This document shows positions 11,401 through 22,100 of a stretch of 64,000 bases of DNA, piece by piece. How positions within the stretch are numbered: position 1 is the stretch's first letter; every line of letters starts with the position of its first letter. The stretch lies in contig CM069613.1 in the NCBI GenBank assembly GCA_035771175.1, positions 1,895,501 through 1,959,500 of the forward strand. The letters are read 5' to 3'. The position numbers and the translations under genes are program-made. A model generated the notes under the pieces. The model did not search any database. It was not told where the DNA came from and saw only the letters and a list, made by a program, of their open reading frames with translations. The stretch comes from Paratinospora sagittata (lineage: Eukaryota; Streptophyta; Magnoliopsida; Ranunculales; Menispermaceae).

Positions 11401-14178
11401 TGAGTGGTCTTTTCCATTACGCCTCCAATGCATGATTTGGTCACATTAGCTTCAGAAGTATCATCATGGGCAGGGAATCCAGAAGCTAATGCTTCCATAG
11501 CTTCAGCAGCCATTTGAGTACCAATACCAACATCACATATGTCTGGTACATCATTATTAACACCAGTTTCTTCCAACAGCTGCTCTGAGGGCTCTGGATT
11601 TAGTTGTTTATGCAATTCCACAAAGAGGTTCTTTCCAGTTTTTGTTTCAGATTTTTCTGAAATCTTATCATCCTTCTTTGATCTGTACAAAGCAAATCGT
11701 GAATCTGAACGGGTTAGACTCGACATTTTCTGATGGAGTTTAGCACTTGATTTCTCCTCTCTCGTGTCCTTCCTGAAGTCGAGATGTTTGGTCTTTCGGG
11801 GTTGAGTAAAAGATCTCCGTCCATGAAAACTGCTTCCAAATAATGCTTCTCTCCTCTTGCTAAAGAAATCTCCCCCTCCCTCATCCTCACGGGCATCGTC
11901 CCAGTCAAAGATCTCTGCCTCACTATCTGGGCTTCTAAGATTGGTTCTCTGTGCCAGAGTTTTAAGCGCTTTTGCACTAGAGGTAGGAGGTGACTTCTCT
12001 TTAATAGGTTTTCCAGGGTCAGCCTCATATGACAAGTCCGGATCATTAATCGAAAGAAACCTATGCACAACATTCATTGCATTGTCTTGTGAGAATTGTC
12101 CAGGTTCCTGTGACCCAACATAGCTTAATCCAGCAACATTGTGATCACAATCAAGTGACTCGGGCAATTCTTCTTTTCCACTAGTAATAAAGTCAATATC
12201 AGTCATTGATTCACTTTTACCAAATGTATCCTCGGTGAAAAGCTTTCTTGCTGTTACACTGCTACCCAAACAATTGGCTTTACCCCTAAATCCATTCTCA
12301 TTCCCGTCATCATCACTGGTATCATGGTCTGCGACAACTTGAGTTACTTCTGTGCCAATCAAAGCTGTGTTATTTATCCCAGTTGGTTCATTACTTGGGT
12401 CACTGTGAGTACCCTTAGCAGGCATTTTGCTAGCAGCGGCATGACCTGAAGCCCTTAAGGATGCTGCACGAACTGACATAAAGCTCCTCCGAGCAGATCC
12501 TGAATTAACAGATCTCAGTAAATTCAGCAGTAAATTGATGCAAAGATTTCTAATATGCTAGAAGTGCCACAGATTATCCAGTACTAGGGAATTGACATGC
12601 CTAATCTAATCATGCCACCAAAGAACATATACCAGGATCTTGGTCTTACAAATCCTTATTCTAATAGCTATGCAATAGAAACATCACAAACTAAAAGAGA
12701 GAAGAAACATTAAAAGTTCAAAAATTATTAAATCAGAAAATCGTTAGTAAGGTACACATGCCCAAATGATATTTCATCGGGTGATCAACCTTGTTCGGAA
12801 AAATATAAAGCAACAATAGCAAGAACAAAATAAAGGGTAGAAATTAAAGGAGAAATTGAGAAGAAAGAAATAGAAAGAAAGAGAGACCGGAACTTTTACG
12901 TGGTAAAACCCCAAAACTAGGAAAGCATCCATGGCTCTTGCGAGCTTTTGAAAACCACCGTACAAAAGAGAAGAAATTTCTTACAAATATTACCAATTTC
13001 GGCTGACACAAGCCTCGGTATTTGCCAACCCCATTACTTTTAACTATAAAAATGTGGAACCTCATGAAATATCATTTGCAATTTCTAGAACGATTCTATC
13101 AATCATTCATGGACCTTGCAAGCTTTTAAAAATCATTGTATGATAGAGAAGGAATTTGTTACAAATATTACAGATTTCAGCAGACCCAAGCCTCAATATT
13201 TGCCAATCCCTTTACAATTAACTTGGAAAATGCAAAACCTGATGAAACATCATTTGCAGTTTCTAGAACAATTCTACCAATCTATCACATTAAACCACAT
13301 ACAAAAATTGCCTATAACAACTAATCATCCCCTCCGATGATCGCTATCGTCTCAGCTTAATTATTCAACAACTAAATGCACCAAAATCAACTCAATTTTG
13401 ACAATCGTCATAATAATTGTTAATGTGTATCTATCTTCGCTTGGTATACATAGTTGTATCCTTATCTAATAGCTATAATTTTTAGATTGAGTGATTTCTA
13501 GCATAGTATCAAAACAATTTTATTCTCGAGGTCTTGTTCAAACATCCTCACAAGTATTTGCTTGTTTATCTCATTTATTAATCATATCTTTCCTTCCCAT
13601 TATAAATCACGGCACATGCCATTATACACGTGACGGGGAGTGTTAATATGTATCTATCATCGCTTGACATACATAATTGGGCCCTTATCTGATAGCTATA
13701 GCTTTTAGGTTGAATGGTTTCTAACAATAATTCAACTCAAAATAACCTCACCTGAACTCTGGAGTCCATCATTTGATGCATTGTCGAAATCCGCCACATC
13801 GCCCTTCCCGATTCGCTCATCGCAAACACCAAAATTCTCCCTCTTCTCCAAACATCCCGAATCATCTCCACCAAGTTTCCCGCATTCATCATCAGAACCC
13901 TCTCCATTGTCATCCAACACTTCAGTTCCATCCGTGGCTTCGGCGTCGTCGTCGCTGACCTCTAGTAACAACTGTGTGTTCAGTTCGCAATCCGGGTCTT
14001 CTACTAATTGGGTTTCTTCTACAACTGGAATCGTATCGGTGATTGGAACTGTAAATTGAAACTCGTTGGACTTCATGTCTTCGGATTTCGAAGGAGATTG
14101 AGAGTTTAAGTCTTGGGTCTCGTCATCGCTACTGTTTCCGTTTTCCGAATCTGCTCTGCTGTCTTCAGCGTTACTCAT
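8430..14178 (-). CDS. Tandem BRCT-domain DNA damage protein (MDC1/PTIP-like)
   Basis: Six exons splice in frame: 14178-13752, 12499-10032, 9925-9656, 9510-9430, 8771-8660 and 8551-8430 (stop TAA), giving 1159 residues. The N-terminus is acidic and has repeated TQ motifs (DETQDL, EETQLVED, LNTQLL). Residues about 150-940 are low-complexity, Ser/Lys/Arg-rich with KRRKM and KRKKRP basic clusters fit for nuclear localisation. Residues about 948-1159 form two BRCT repeats: RVLFSH...KVLARLGASVA...THFVADKFVRTRNMLEAIAHGKPVV...WLESC, then GKRVVITPNVKPS...GGAVVYSS. Plant proteins of this layout (Arabidopsis At3g21480/At4g03130 family) are thought to bind phosphorylated nuclear partners at DNA breaks. 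The start follows a leader with a 13-14 base A run. Introns are GT-AG; intron 1 (1252 bp) is repeat-rich. Confidence 0.88.
9950..10024 (-). mobile_element. 55-bp A-tailed retroposon end with 10-bp target duplication, in a 106-bp intron
   Basis: The direct repeat ATACATATTG occurs at 9950-9959 and 10015-10024. Between them lie ten T's (9960-9969; a poly-A tail on the minus strand) and a short AT-rich body. A perfect 10-bp duplication plus oligo-A is the hallmark of target-primed reverse transcription, here a severely 5'-truncated LINE (or SINE) end. It sits inside BRCT-gene intron 2 (10031-9926). Confidence 0.75.
12925..13290. repeat. 178-bp direct duplication in BRCT-gene intron 1
   Basis: Two adjacent copies, about 12930-13107 and 13108-13290, share the blocks CTTGC(G/A)AGCTTTT, TTACAAATATTAC, CAAGCCTC, TATTTGCCAA and ATCATTTGCA-TTTCTAGAAC in the same order, about 178 bases apart, with moderate divergence (roughly four of five bases). 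Confidence 0.8.
13418..13724 (-). repeat. Two 83-bp direct repeats flanking 140 bp (LTR-type remnant)
   Basis: Segments 13418-13500 and 13641-13723 are direct copies (blocks GTATCTATC, CGCTTG, ATACATA, CCTTATCT, ATAGCTATA, GATTTCTA/GGTTTCTA). On the minus strand each begins near TAGAAA and ends near TTAACA, and the outer copy is followed by ACACTCCCCGTCACGTG, a type of sequence common at the ends of small plant LTR elements. Classification as an LTR remnant is inference; the duplication itself is plain. Confidence 0.6.
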
Positions 14179-14395
14179 TGGGGAAATCGAAGATCGAATT
14201 GGAGAGAAAAAAAAAAAAAAGGTTGGTTTTTTTATCTTTGTTTACGGGTGAAAAATTATCGAGAGGTGACTGAGAGTGTTAGGGTTTCGCAATTGGGATT
14301 TTTGGAGGGAAATTCCGTGGATTTTGACGAAGATTCGGTTCCATGTTTAGGTTTTTGGCGCGTCTATGTCAATGAGACTGCGAGAGTGTGTGAAG

Positions 14396-14424
14396 CACGT
14401 GCAATATGGACCCTCTGACACGTG
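14396..14424. promoter_or_regulatory. Pair of G-box (CACGTG) motifs upstream of the BRCT gene
   Basis: CACGTG occurs at 14396-14401 and 14419-14424, 218-246 bases upstream of the ATG at 14178 on its minus-strand promoter side. G-boxes bind bZIP and bHLH factors. Two in 29 bases of AT-rich sequence are unlikely by chance, but function is inferred from position only. Confidence 0.5.
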
Positions 14425-15846
14425 GGAAGTGCTAGCTTTCATTTTGGGCCTTCTTATTTTCTTTTTTTGTCAAAGGCCTTATTATTATTATTTTCAATGT
14501 AAACAGTTTGCTTTCTCTCCAATCAAAAAAATATTATTATAAAATAATTTATATTATAATAAACTAGTCGATAGGCGAAAGTGGGATAAAAGTTACCCAA
14601 AAAAATAAAAAAGAGGCTAAAAGTTACCAATAAATAAAAAAGGACTAAAAATAACAAATATAAATAATTATTAAAATAAGTCTTATATTTACAAACATTA
14701 CAAAAGAAATCTTTTAATGTCCAATTACCAAATTACAAATAAATTATTTTTTTATATAATTTATTTGATATTTTTATATTAAAAAATAGTGGGTAATTAA
14801 GAATTTATGATAAAAATAGTATATTATAGTTAAAAAAATTTGACTTTATGAATAATATAGATATATAATAATTTATATATAATATTTTTTATTTTTTTAT
14901 TTTATTGATACCACTTTTTATGGCAATTAACGCTAACTCAGCTAAATTGCGTAGCTCTTCCTCTTTCACAAATGGAAAGGTTCAAGTCCTCCGCCAACAA
15001 AATAAATTGGAGAGTTATGTTTGTAATTCTTCATGGTATTGTTTGAGCCTACGACTCTTGTTCTCGCGCCTTATGTGCGCGTAGTTGTAAAAACTTTGTC
15101 CTCTTGTCCTTTAGCCTACACTCACTTTCATATAGGGCTTATGTACTCATTTTTCTCTATGCTTCCATGTTCTCAGTAATGATTATGATGTTATAAAATG
15201 TACTCTAGAATCGAAAAATTATTATGATCTTGTACAAAAAATACTAATCTTTGCGAGCTCATCAAGGAAACCCGTATGATTACAAAAACTTTAATTAACA
15301 TCAAGTTCTTTTGATGTGCATGTGTTATGTGTTTTATTATATATAATATATATTACTCAATGATATTATAACAAATTTAAGCATTATTGAAACTAGTTTA
15401 ACCCCATTGACAATAAAATTAATTTCTCAAAAATAAAAATAAGATAAACTTTTCAAGGATATTTTAGGGTAAAAAAAACGTTTTACTGTCAACTACCTTA
15501 AGTATTCTTATGATAATAATATAGATAAACTTATTACTTGTTTAAATGAAACTACTACCTTATACTTATTTGTATCTTGGAGCACTTGACTAATCCCTCG
15601 TGATGAGTGCAAATCAAAGATAAACTCTTTTGGGAAAACTTGTATCATTTAAAGAAAGAGATTCTAAAATGCATCAAAATTTACCAGTATTTTACAGGAA
15701 TATTTTAGAATATATATTTTGACAAGACGATTCTATACACTGCAGATGTTTAAAAGAAACTCAACTCAATTCAACTCAACTCAATTAGGCATTTCACCAG
15801 GTAAGTGGGGTCGACTCTCAAGAGGAAGTTGTGAAAGAAGAATAGC
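14425..15846. other. AT-rich intergenic region between BRCT gene promoter and PPR gene
   Basis: Very AT-rich, without a credible gene on either strand. It contains a tRNA-headed SINE-like sequence near 14925-15060 (separate entry). At 15760-15786 there is a CAACTCAA-type short tandem run; the same run recurs at 21690-21712 in the DQD/SDH intron, suggesting a shared repeat end. The final bases are the PPR gene 3' UTR. Confidence 0.5.
14925..15060 (+). mobile_element. SINE-like sequence with tRNA-type A and B boxes
   Basis: An A-box-like CTAACTCAGCTAAATTG (about 14933-14949) precedes a near-consensus B box GGTTCAAGTCC at 14979-14989, a spacing typical of tRNA-derived pol III promoters. The flanks do not form an acceptor stem, so this is not a functional tRNA gene. 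The 3' limit and tail are unclear. Confidence 0.45.
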
Positions 15847-17949
15847 TTAATTAGTGAAAATTGCAGAAGCAAAATACTTGTCCACTTCTTTTTTGAGAAA
15901 CAAGTTTAGTTTTAGTTTCCATAATTTATTTTGAAAGATTTTACCACATTGAATGATTTCCTTAGTAATAGGGTATGCTAGGCCAGATGCTTCTGCAATT
16001 GTTCTTTTCCTAAAGTAAACAAGGTGTAATAATATGCACACAAGACAGTCCCATGTTGAAATATGAAAAGCTTTATAATTCTCAAAGCCAATGAAACTTG
16101 GATTTCTCATTTCAGACTCTAAGAAATTTAACAACTTACATATTTCTTCCACGTAAGGGTAAGAACAAGAAGACCCTGCAACAAAAACCATCAGCTTGTT
16201 TCTAACTTCAATCCAACTACAACCAGGCATTTTCTTCACTCCTTTCTCTATCATTGCCTTTCTCACCATCTCCGCTTCCTTCCACTTCCCACTCACACGA
16301 TACAAGTTTGACATTGTTACATATCCAACATCTCTCTGAGGCTCTTCCATCATCATCTCCCTGCAAATCTTCTTCCCAACTTCGATATTCCCATGAATGG
16401 CACAAGCTCCGAGCAGAACTTCACATGAAGTAGCATTTATTAGTGTCCTCGAATACTTCTCAGCCAACTCGTTCGCTTCTTTTAAGTACCCGGCTCGCCC
16501 AAGCATATCAACCATACAAGCTACATGATCTGCCTCAGGAGCAACTCTATAAACTGACCACATTGATTCAAACAGCCACTGGCCTTGCTCAATTAATCCC
16601 GAGTGGCTACAAGCCATTAACACCCCTATAAAAGTCACCTTATCAGGCCTTACATTGGAAACTACCATATCATCATAAATTCTCAAAGCTTCAATTGCCA
16701 GCCCATGCAAGCCAAATGCAAACAACACAGCATTCCAAGAGATCAAATCCTTCTGAGTAATATTGTTAAATGCTCGATAGGATCCTTCTATATCTCCACA
16801 TTTGGCATACATGTTAACTAGGCCGTTGCCAACATAGATGTAAGAGTGGAAACCATAATGAATTACACAACCATGCACCATTTTTCCATGACCAAGGAGA
16901 GCCAAGTTCGAACACGCATGAACGGCCGCCCCGAATGTAAAGTCATCGGGTTGGAGATTCTTCATCATTTTAACGAAAAGCTCGAGGGCGGTTTCTCCGT
17001 GACCGTTCCTTGCATACCCTGATATCATAGTTGTCCAAGACACGGTATTCTTCTCTGGTGCTTGCCGGAAATGAAGAAAGGCATTGGTAATGTCCCCAAT
17101 TTTCATGTGGGCATCTATGATTGTGTTCCATGAGACTTGTGTAGGAGCATTAATGGAATCAAAGACCTTGACAGCATCTTCAATACAGCTTATTTTGGCA
17201 TAAAAACTAAGAATCGAGTTGGTAACTTCAATTGCTGAGCTCCAACCACCTTTGATAATGCATGAATGTATCGTGCGGCCACAAAATGGTTCAGCACAAG
17301 CATTCATGAGAGCAGAAAATGTCCACAAATCTGGCTTGGAACTGCATGCCCTCATCTCTTCAAACAAATTCACACACAACTCAACCTCCCCACATTGGGC
17401 ATAGCCAGCGATAAGCATATTCCAAGCAATTTCGATCCTATTAGGCATTTCATCAAACACTATACCTGCAATATCAAAATCTTCAACTTTTACATACGCA
17501 TATAAGAGTGAGCACCATGATACTTCATTTCTCCATTCCATCTCTTCAAATACTCTTCTTGCACCAGATGGAACCAAACATTTCCCATACATGTCTATAA
17601 GCGAGTTGCACACGGGCAACCAAGATTTGAACCCGAATTTAACAAGAAGCCCGTGAATTCTCTGTCCATGGTGGAACTCACAAGCATCTGCGGTCGCACT
17701 CAAGACGGCCGTGAAAGAGAATTCATCAGGCTTCATGCCGGCGATTCTCATGTGTGAAAAAAGAGCTAATGCTTCTTGAGCAAGACCCAGTTGGGAATAA
17801 CCAGAGATCATGGCATTCCAAGTGATTATATCCCTTTGTGGCATTTCATCAAACAATTTTCGCGCTAAATCGATACGACCGGATCTCGCAAGGGCAGTGA
17901 TCTTAGATGTCGCATAGCGTAAATATTGGAAGCATGACATAAGAATCAC
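15847..17949 (-). CDS. PLS-class pentatricopeptide repeat protein (At2g36980-like)
   Basis: An intronless frame of 700 residues. It is built of alternating P, L and S repeats throughout (ARKLFDEMPQRDIITWNAMI, FDEMPNRIEIAWNMLIAGYA, ...EKNTVSWTTMISGYARNGHGE...), with WN/SW and LIDMYGKC signatures. It ends with an E-type domain (VACMVDMLGRAGYLKEA...VLLGACAIHGN...YVTMSNLYRVSGKWKEA...GVKKMPGCSWIEV). No DYW domain is present. Order and sequence resemble Arabidopsis At2g36980, predicted mitochondrial. PLS-E proteins bind organelle RNA sequence-specifically and usually guide C-to-U editing with a DYW partner; the target here is unknown. The N-terminus (MILMSCFQYLRYATSK) is short but compatible with organelle import. 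After MRNPSFIGF, where I expect the family to end, about 80 more residues follow before the stop. Confidence 0.9.
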   Translation of the reverse strand: MILMSCFQYLRYATSKITALARSGRIDLARKLFDEMPQRDIITWNAMISGYSQLGLAQEALALFSHMRIAGMKPDEFSFTAVLSATADACEFHHGQRIHGLLVKFGFKSWLPVCNSLIDMYGKCLVPSGARRVFEEMEWRNEVSWCSLLYAYVKVEDFDIAGIVFDEMPNRIEIAWNMLIAGYAQCGEVELCVNLFEEMRACSSKPDLWTFSALMNACAEPFCGRTIHSCIIKGGWSSAIEVTNSILSFYAKISCIEDAVKVFDSINAPTQVSWNTIIDAHMKIGDITNAFLHFRQAPEKNTVSWTTMISGYARNGHGETALELFVKMMKNLQPDDFTFGAAVHACSNLALLGHGKMVHGCVIHYGFHSYIYVGNGLVNMYAKCGDIEGSYRAFNNITQKDLISWNAVLFAFGLHGLAIEALRIYDDMVVSNVRPDKVTFIGVLMACSHSGLIEQGQWLFESMWSVYRVAPEADHVACMVDMLGRAGYLKEANELAEKYSRTLINATSCEVLLGACAIHGNIEVGKKICREMMMEEPQRDVGYVTMSNLYRVSGKWKEAEMVRKAMIEKGVKKMPGCSWIEVRNKLMVFVAGSSCSYPYVEEICKLLNFLESEMRNPSFIGFENYKAFHISTWDCLVCILLHLVYFRKRTIAEASGLAYPITKEIIQCGKIFQNKLWKLKLNLFLKKEVDKYFASAIFTN

Positions 17950-19141
17950 TTGTAACGCAATTTCGAACTCGTCTTTTGGGTTAGTTTAGTCGTTATTGGC
18001 GGTTACGAAAATCCGCTTCGGCGAGCTCGAGAAGACAAGTTTTAGAGGTGAACTGGGGACGAGAAGAAGTTATCAATACTTTCATGATCCAGTGTATCGC
18101 GAAGCTTTTTAGGAGAAGAAAATATAGTGCAAGATTACTGAAACGTGGCTTGTAGATGGGATAAAGCAAAGATAATATGAAGGACTTGAAAGTGGTTAGG
18201 GTGTTCATTTTATTCATTCAAACTTTCAATATTCCTTCTTAAAGCTTATTTTTATTTTATTCAAAAGTTCAGTTTAAGATACAAGCAAAATGTGACTCAC
18301 AAGATAATTGCAATGAAATATTGGAGATTGATCTACCTCCTTCATTCATCTCATTGAAATTCACAAACATCTTTATTAAAAGCCATACCCATTTAAAGAT
18401 TCAAATAGAAATGGATTTTGCTTTTTCAAACTATTAGAATCTCACACGCAATCAGTTTCGCGATCCAAAAAAAAGAATATAATCTAAAAAAAAAAAAATT
18501 ATCATTTTATAAAAACAACCTGTTTTTCTAATAAAAAAAAAATTATTTTTTAAATATTTTGAATCAAACAAATTTTTAATGTTTTTAAATTTTTAAATAT
18601 AAAAACTTATATACGAATCACAAATCAAATGCGACTTCAGTTACTTCTAATCTTTCAGATGTCAACAATTAAAGCCTACTTGGTAACACCTGCAACTTCT
18701 TGCAGTAGATGTTGAGCTCTAAGTACTAAGAGCAAGAGCAAATCAATTTTTTTAGACTATAACGACATCTTAAGGTGTTTGTGGCCTTGCCCTAAGAGAC
18801 TAATGGCCTAAAAAAAAAAAAAAAAGATGTGAAGATAATCAATACGCTATCAAAATAACCTAACTTCACTAATATATATATTTATTAATAAATACTGTAA
18901 ACCCAATTCAAAAATGATGTGGTCTTATTCATTAACTTCTTGTACTCAATTTTGATAAGAAATATACATAAACGAGACGAATACAATTGCTAAGCTGATG
19001 CTGTTGTGAGAAAACTGCTCATTTGATGAAAAAGAGATTACAGAAGAAAAGGGAAGAAAATTAATTAATAGCTTATGATGGTTTAATAATACTACAATTA
19101 CAGATGTAAGATGACCCGCAACGCGAGAGAATGAAAGAGAC
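17950..19141. other. Intergenic: PPR gene promoter side and 3' flank of DQD/SDH copy 1
   Basis: 17950-18230 is the probable PPR leader/promoter. 18460-18610 is A/T-homopolymer rich; 18815-18830 has an A run. 18900-19141 is the probable DQD/SDH 3' UTR. No open frame with protein-like features and no recognised repeat family were found. Confidence 0.5.
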
Positions 19142-22100
19142 TTAGGAATCTGACAAGATTTCCCTAAAAAGCTCCTTGGGTGCTGCGATGAGAAACATAA
19201 TACAAAGTAGAAGAAAGAATAAGGGCTTGATTGATGGAATTTTTTTTAAAAAGCTTATTGAGGATGAACACGTTAGGTTAGGTCCTTTATACCTGGCAAA
19301 CCTGTGAACATTTCAAATTGTCCATATGCCTGTCCAAAGAACATTTCCAGTCCACCAACAGCTGTTGCTCCAACCTCTTGTGCTTCTCGCAATAGTCTAG
19401 TTATCTTAGGAGTGTACACGGCATCAAAGACCAGGGAATATGAACTCAGCGCAAGCTGCACAAACAAGTTCACAATTGTTCATTTGGTCTCCTGAAACAT
19501 GCCTATTAGTAGCAAATAACATGCAAGTTTATTTGTGGATGCCATGCCCTTCAAACAAAATAAGATGATAAATTTTAACCTGTTATGCACTACTGTTTAT
19601 CCTGGGGTATTTACTATGTCACAACCATTACACCTAATTGCTAGCTCATGGTGGTTTCTGAGAAAGATCCCTAAGACATTAAGCATGCTTCAATGCTACT
19701 AGTACTTTTTGATCCTCTATAATGAATAGACATCAAGATAAGATCATGGGGTTTGGTTTGCAAGATGAACCTCTGTTCCAAATGACGACACAACAAGGAG
19801 AAGATGTACTCAGAAAGAAAAAGGAGAGAACTGGGAATTTTTATGAATCCAGTCAACAGACAGTATAGATACCAAGAGAAAAATTAGCTTGTATATTAAC
19901 GCTTCAGCAGATTTAGACTACAAACAGAGATTTGAGAATGAAATATTTAAGTCTGGCCTGATCGTTTCTATTTATTTATCATTCTTGTTTCTAGGAAAGC
20001 AAATGGTCAATTCACCTTTATTCTTAGCGTATCCAGATGAGATGACAAGATCCTGCAGTGATTGGACAAATATTTCTTTACTTTCCTTCTTTAATACACG
20101 AATAACTGCCTGATTCACCTAGGTCACGAAAGCTAGTTTTTTACAATGTTTCTCGACACCCTTCATACATTGGTATTACATGAAGGAAAATGATGTGGAG
20201 GTGGAGACTCAGCTACTAAACTCAGTTGGTGTACTCCCACCATCATGTCCCCTGGATCATCCTAGAGCCCCATGTATTGAATGCCTCTAGGATGATCCAA
20301 GGGACATGATGGTGGGAGTACACCAGCTGAGTCTCCCTAGCATTGTCCTTACATGAATATGTGTAATAGGCTGATTTTGCAAGAGCATCTCCTTTCTATA
20401 AATTTCATCCCCTAAACATAGAGATAGTTATCCCCAACACTTCATCAAACTTAGAATCACAATTAGGTAAGGATTTGCCTCTAGGATGTTCCAATTTTTA
20501 CATGTTGTCATCAGAATAGACTGTTGGGAAAATCACTATTTTTGTCCTGTAAGATCAGTTGCAACCAGAAATAGCCCTTAGTAATCTCCATCTCATCCCC
20601 AAAACATGATTTTGGAGAAATTGCGGTGTTACAATAACATGAATCAGTCACACATATCATGCAATGTTTCAACTGCTCATGAATAATCTGCCAGCATCTC
20701 TGCACTCAATTTCTAAACATGTGGCACGTAAAATCAACGAATAGAAAGCATGTGAATATGACAGATAGTTCGAGGGAGGCAAACCTTAGATAATGGTGTC
20801 TCATCGACTTTTGGCTGCATTCCAATAGATGTTGTATTCGCAAGGATCATCCCATCCTCAGGGTGAAAATTTTCTAATTCAGCAAGTGATAGTGCATCTC
20901 CACCAACTAAATCCGCCAGTTCTCTAGCTCTCTCTTGTAATCATAACAACATAAATGGCAGATGTCACAGAGTCGTAAAAGGGTATTAACATTATTGCGT
21001 TATATAATATCAAAAGAAACAAAAAACAATAATTTGTATGACCAGTTATTTGGATATCGCAAACAGGTTTATTTGGCATGTGCCAATACTTGGTACAATT
21101 TTCATTTAGCCTAAGAACATTGTTATGAACATGTACTGACACTTTCAAGTACCAAGATGATGATGTATATTTCCCATATGGTAGGAAAAAAAGACAATAT
21201 TAATGATACCATAAGATTAGCATCTTGTAAGAATTTCTTTCCTAGATGTTTCTTTCCAATTGTTTTCAATCAAAACCCTTCCTGAGTCATGTTATACCTG
21301 GCTTGTGCTTCTTTGTTCAAGATACTATCTGCTTTGGACTGGAACACACCCTTCACCACTCTCATGGTTTTTAAACCAGATGAAGATCAGAGATTGAAAT
21401 CAAGAATTGTAAGTCAATAGAAGTTCCAGCATATAACCAAGTTTGGATATTACATCTTTATAAAATTACTCCTGTTGCACTCTATTCCCCCAGAAACAAC
21501 ATACATGCATAAAGAACAAGAAACATTGATTGGTGGGAGAAGTGAGAGGAAAATTTATCTTTTTATAAGATCTTCCCATTTCTCTTAGGACATAGTTTTT
21601 CTTCTTTAGAGGTTCATATCTTCTGTAAAATGAAAATTTTCTGAAAATTCTGGATGTTATTTTGATAAATTTCCATTATATATATACACACTCAACTCAA
21701 TTCAACTCAACTAAGCCTTTTTCCAACAACATGAGGTCAGCATATATATTGGCGATGCCCTAAATTGCATGGTCAATTTCAACTTAATGCCATAGAGTCA
21801 CAAAATACACCCACAAAAGAATAGAACAGTTCAATGTGTGTGTGTGCATGTGTGGTGTATTCAAGAAAAGACAATGATAAAATACATAAGGCCAAATCTC
21901 ACCATAAGTGCGATTAGTTATCACAATTCTCGCGCCTTTTGCTTTTGCACCATATGCAAGTGCCTTACCAGCTCCACCTGCTCCAATGATTACAAAAAGT
22001 TTACCAGCCAATGGTGAACCAGTTGCATCGTTTATATTGCGTGAACCTGTAAAATAGAAGAAAGGATTCCAAAACACCTCTAAGCAACAAGTCTACACAA

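Noticed and set aside
14113..14418. Plus-strand frame of 101 codons upstream of the BRCT gene
   Set aside because: It overlaps the BRCT first exon and leader antisense, has no domain, and its composition follows the antisense of acidic Ser-rich coding sequence and an A run.
14933..14990. Possible tRNA gene (good B box)
   Set aside because: No acceptor stem or anticodon arm could be drawn; treated as a SINE head.
19273..19292. Stop codon at 19275-19273 as the end of DQD/SDH copy 1
   Set aside because: A donor at 19292 joins an exon at 19182-19142 encoding PKELFREIL, matching the family C-terminus and the split seen in copy 2 (163-base exon, then a 41/44-base exon).
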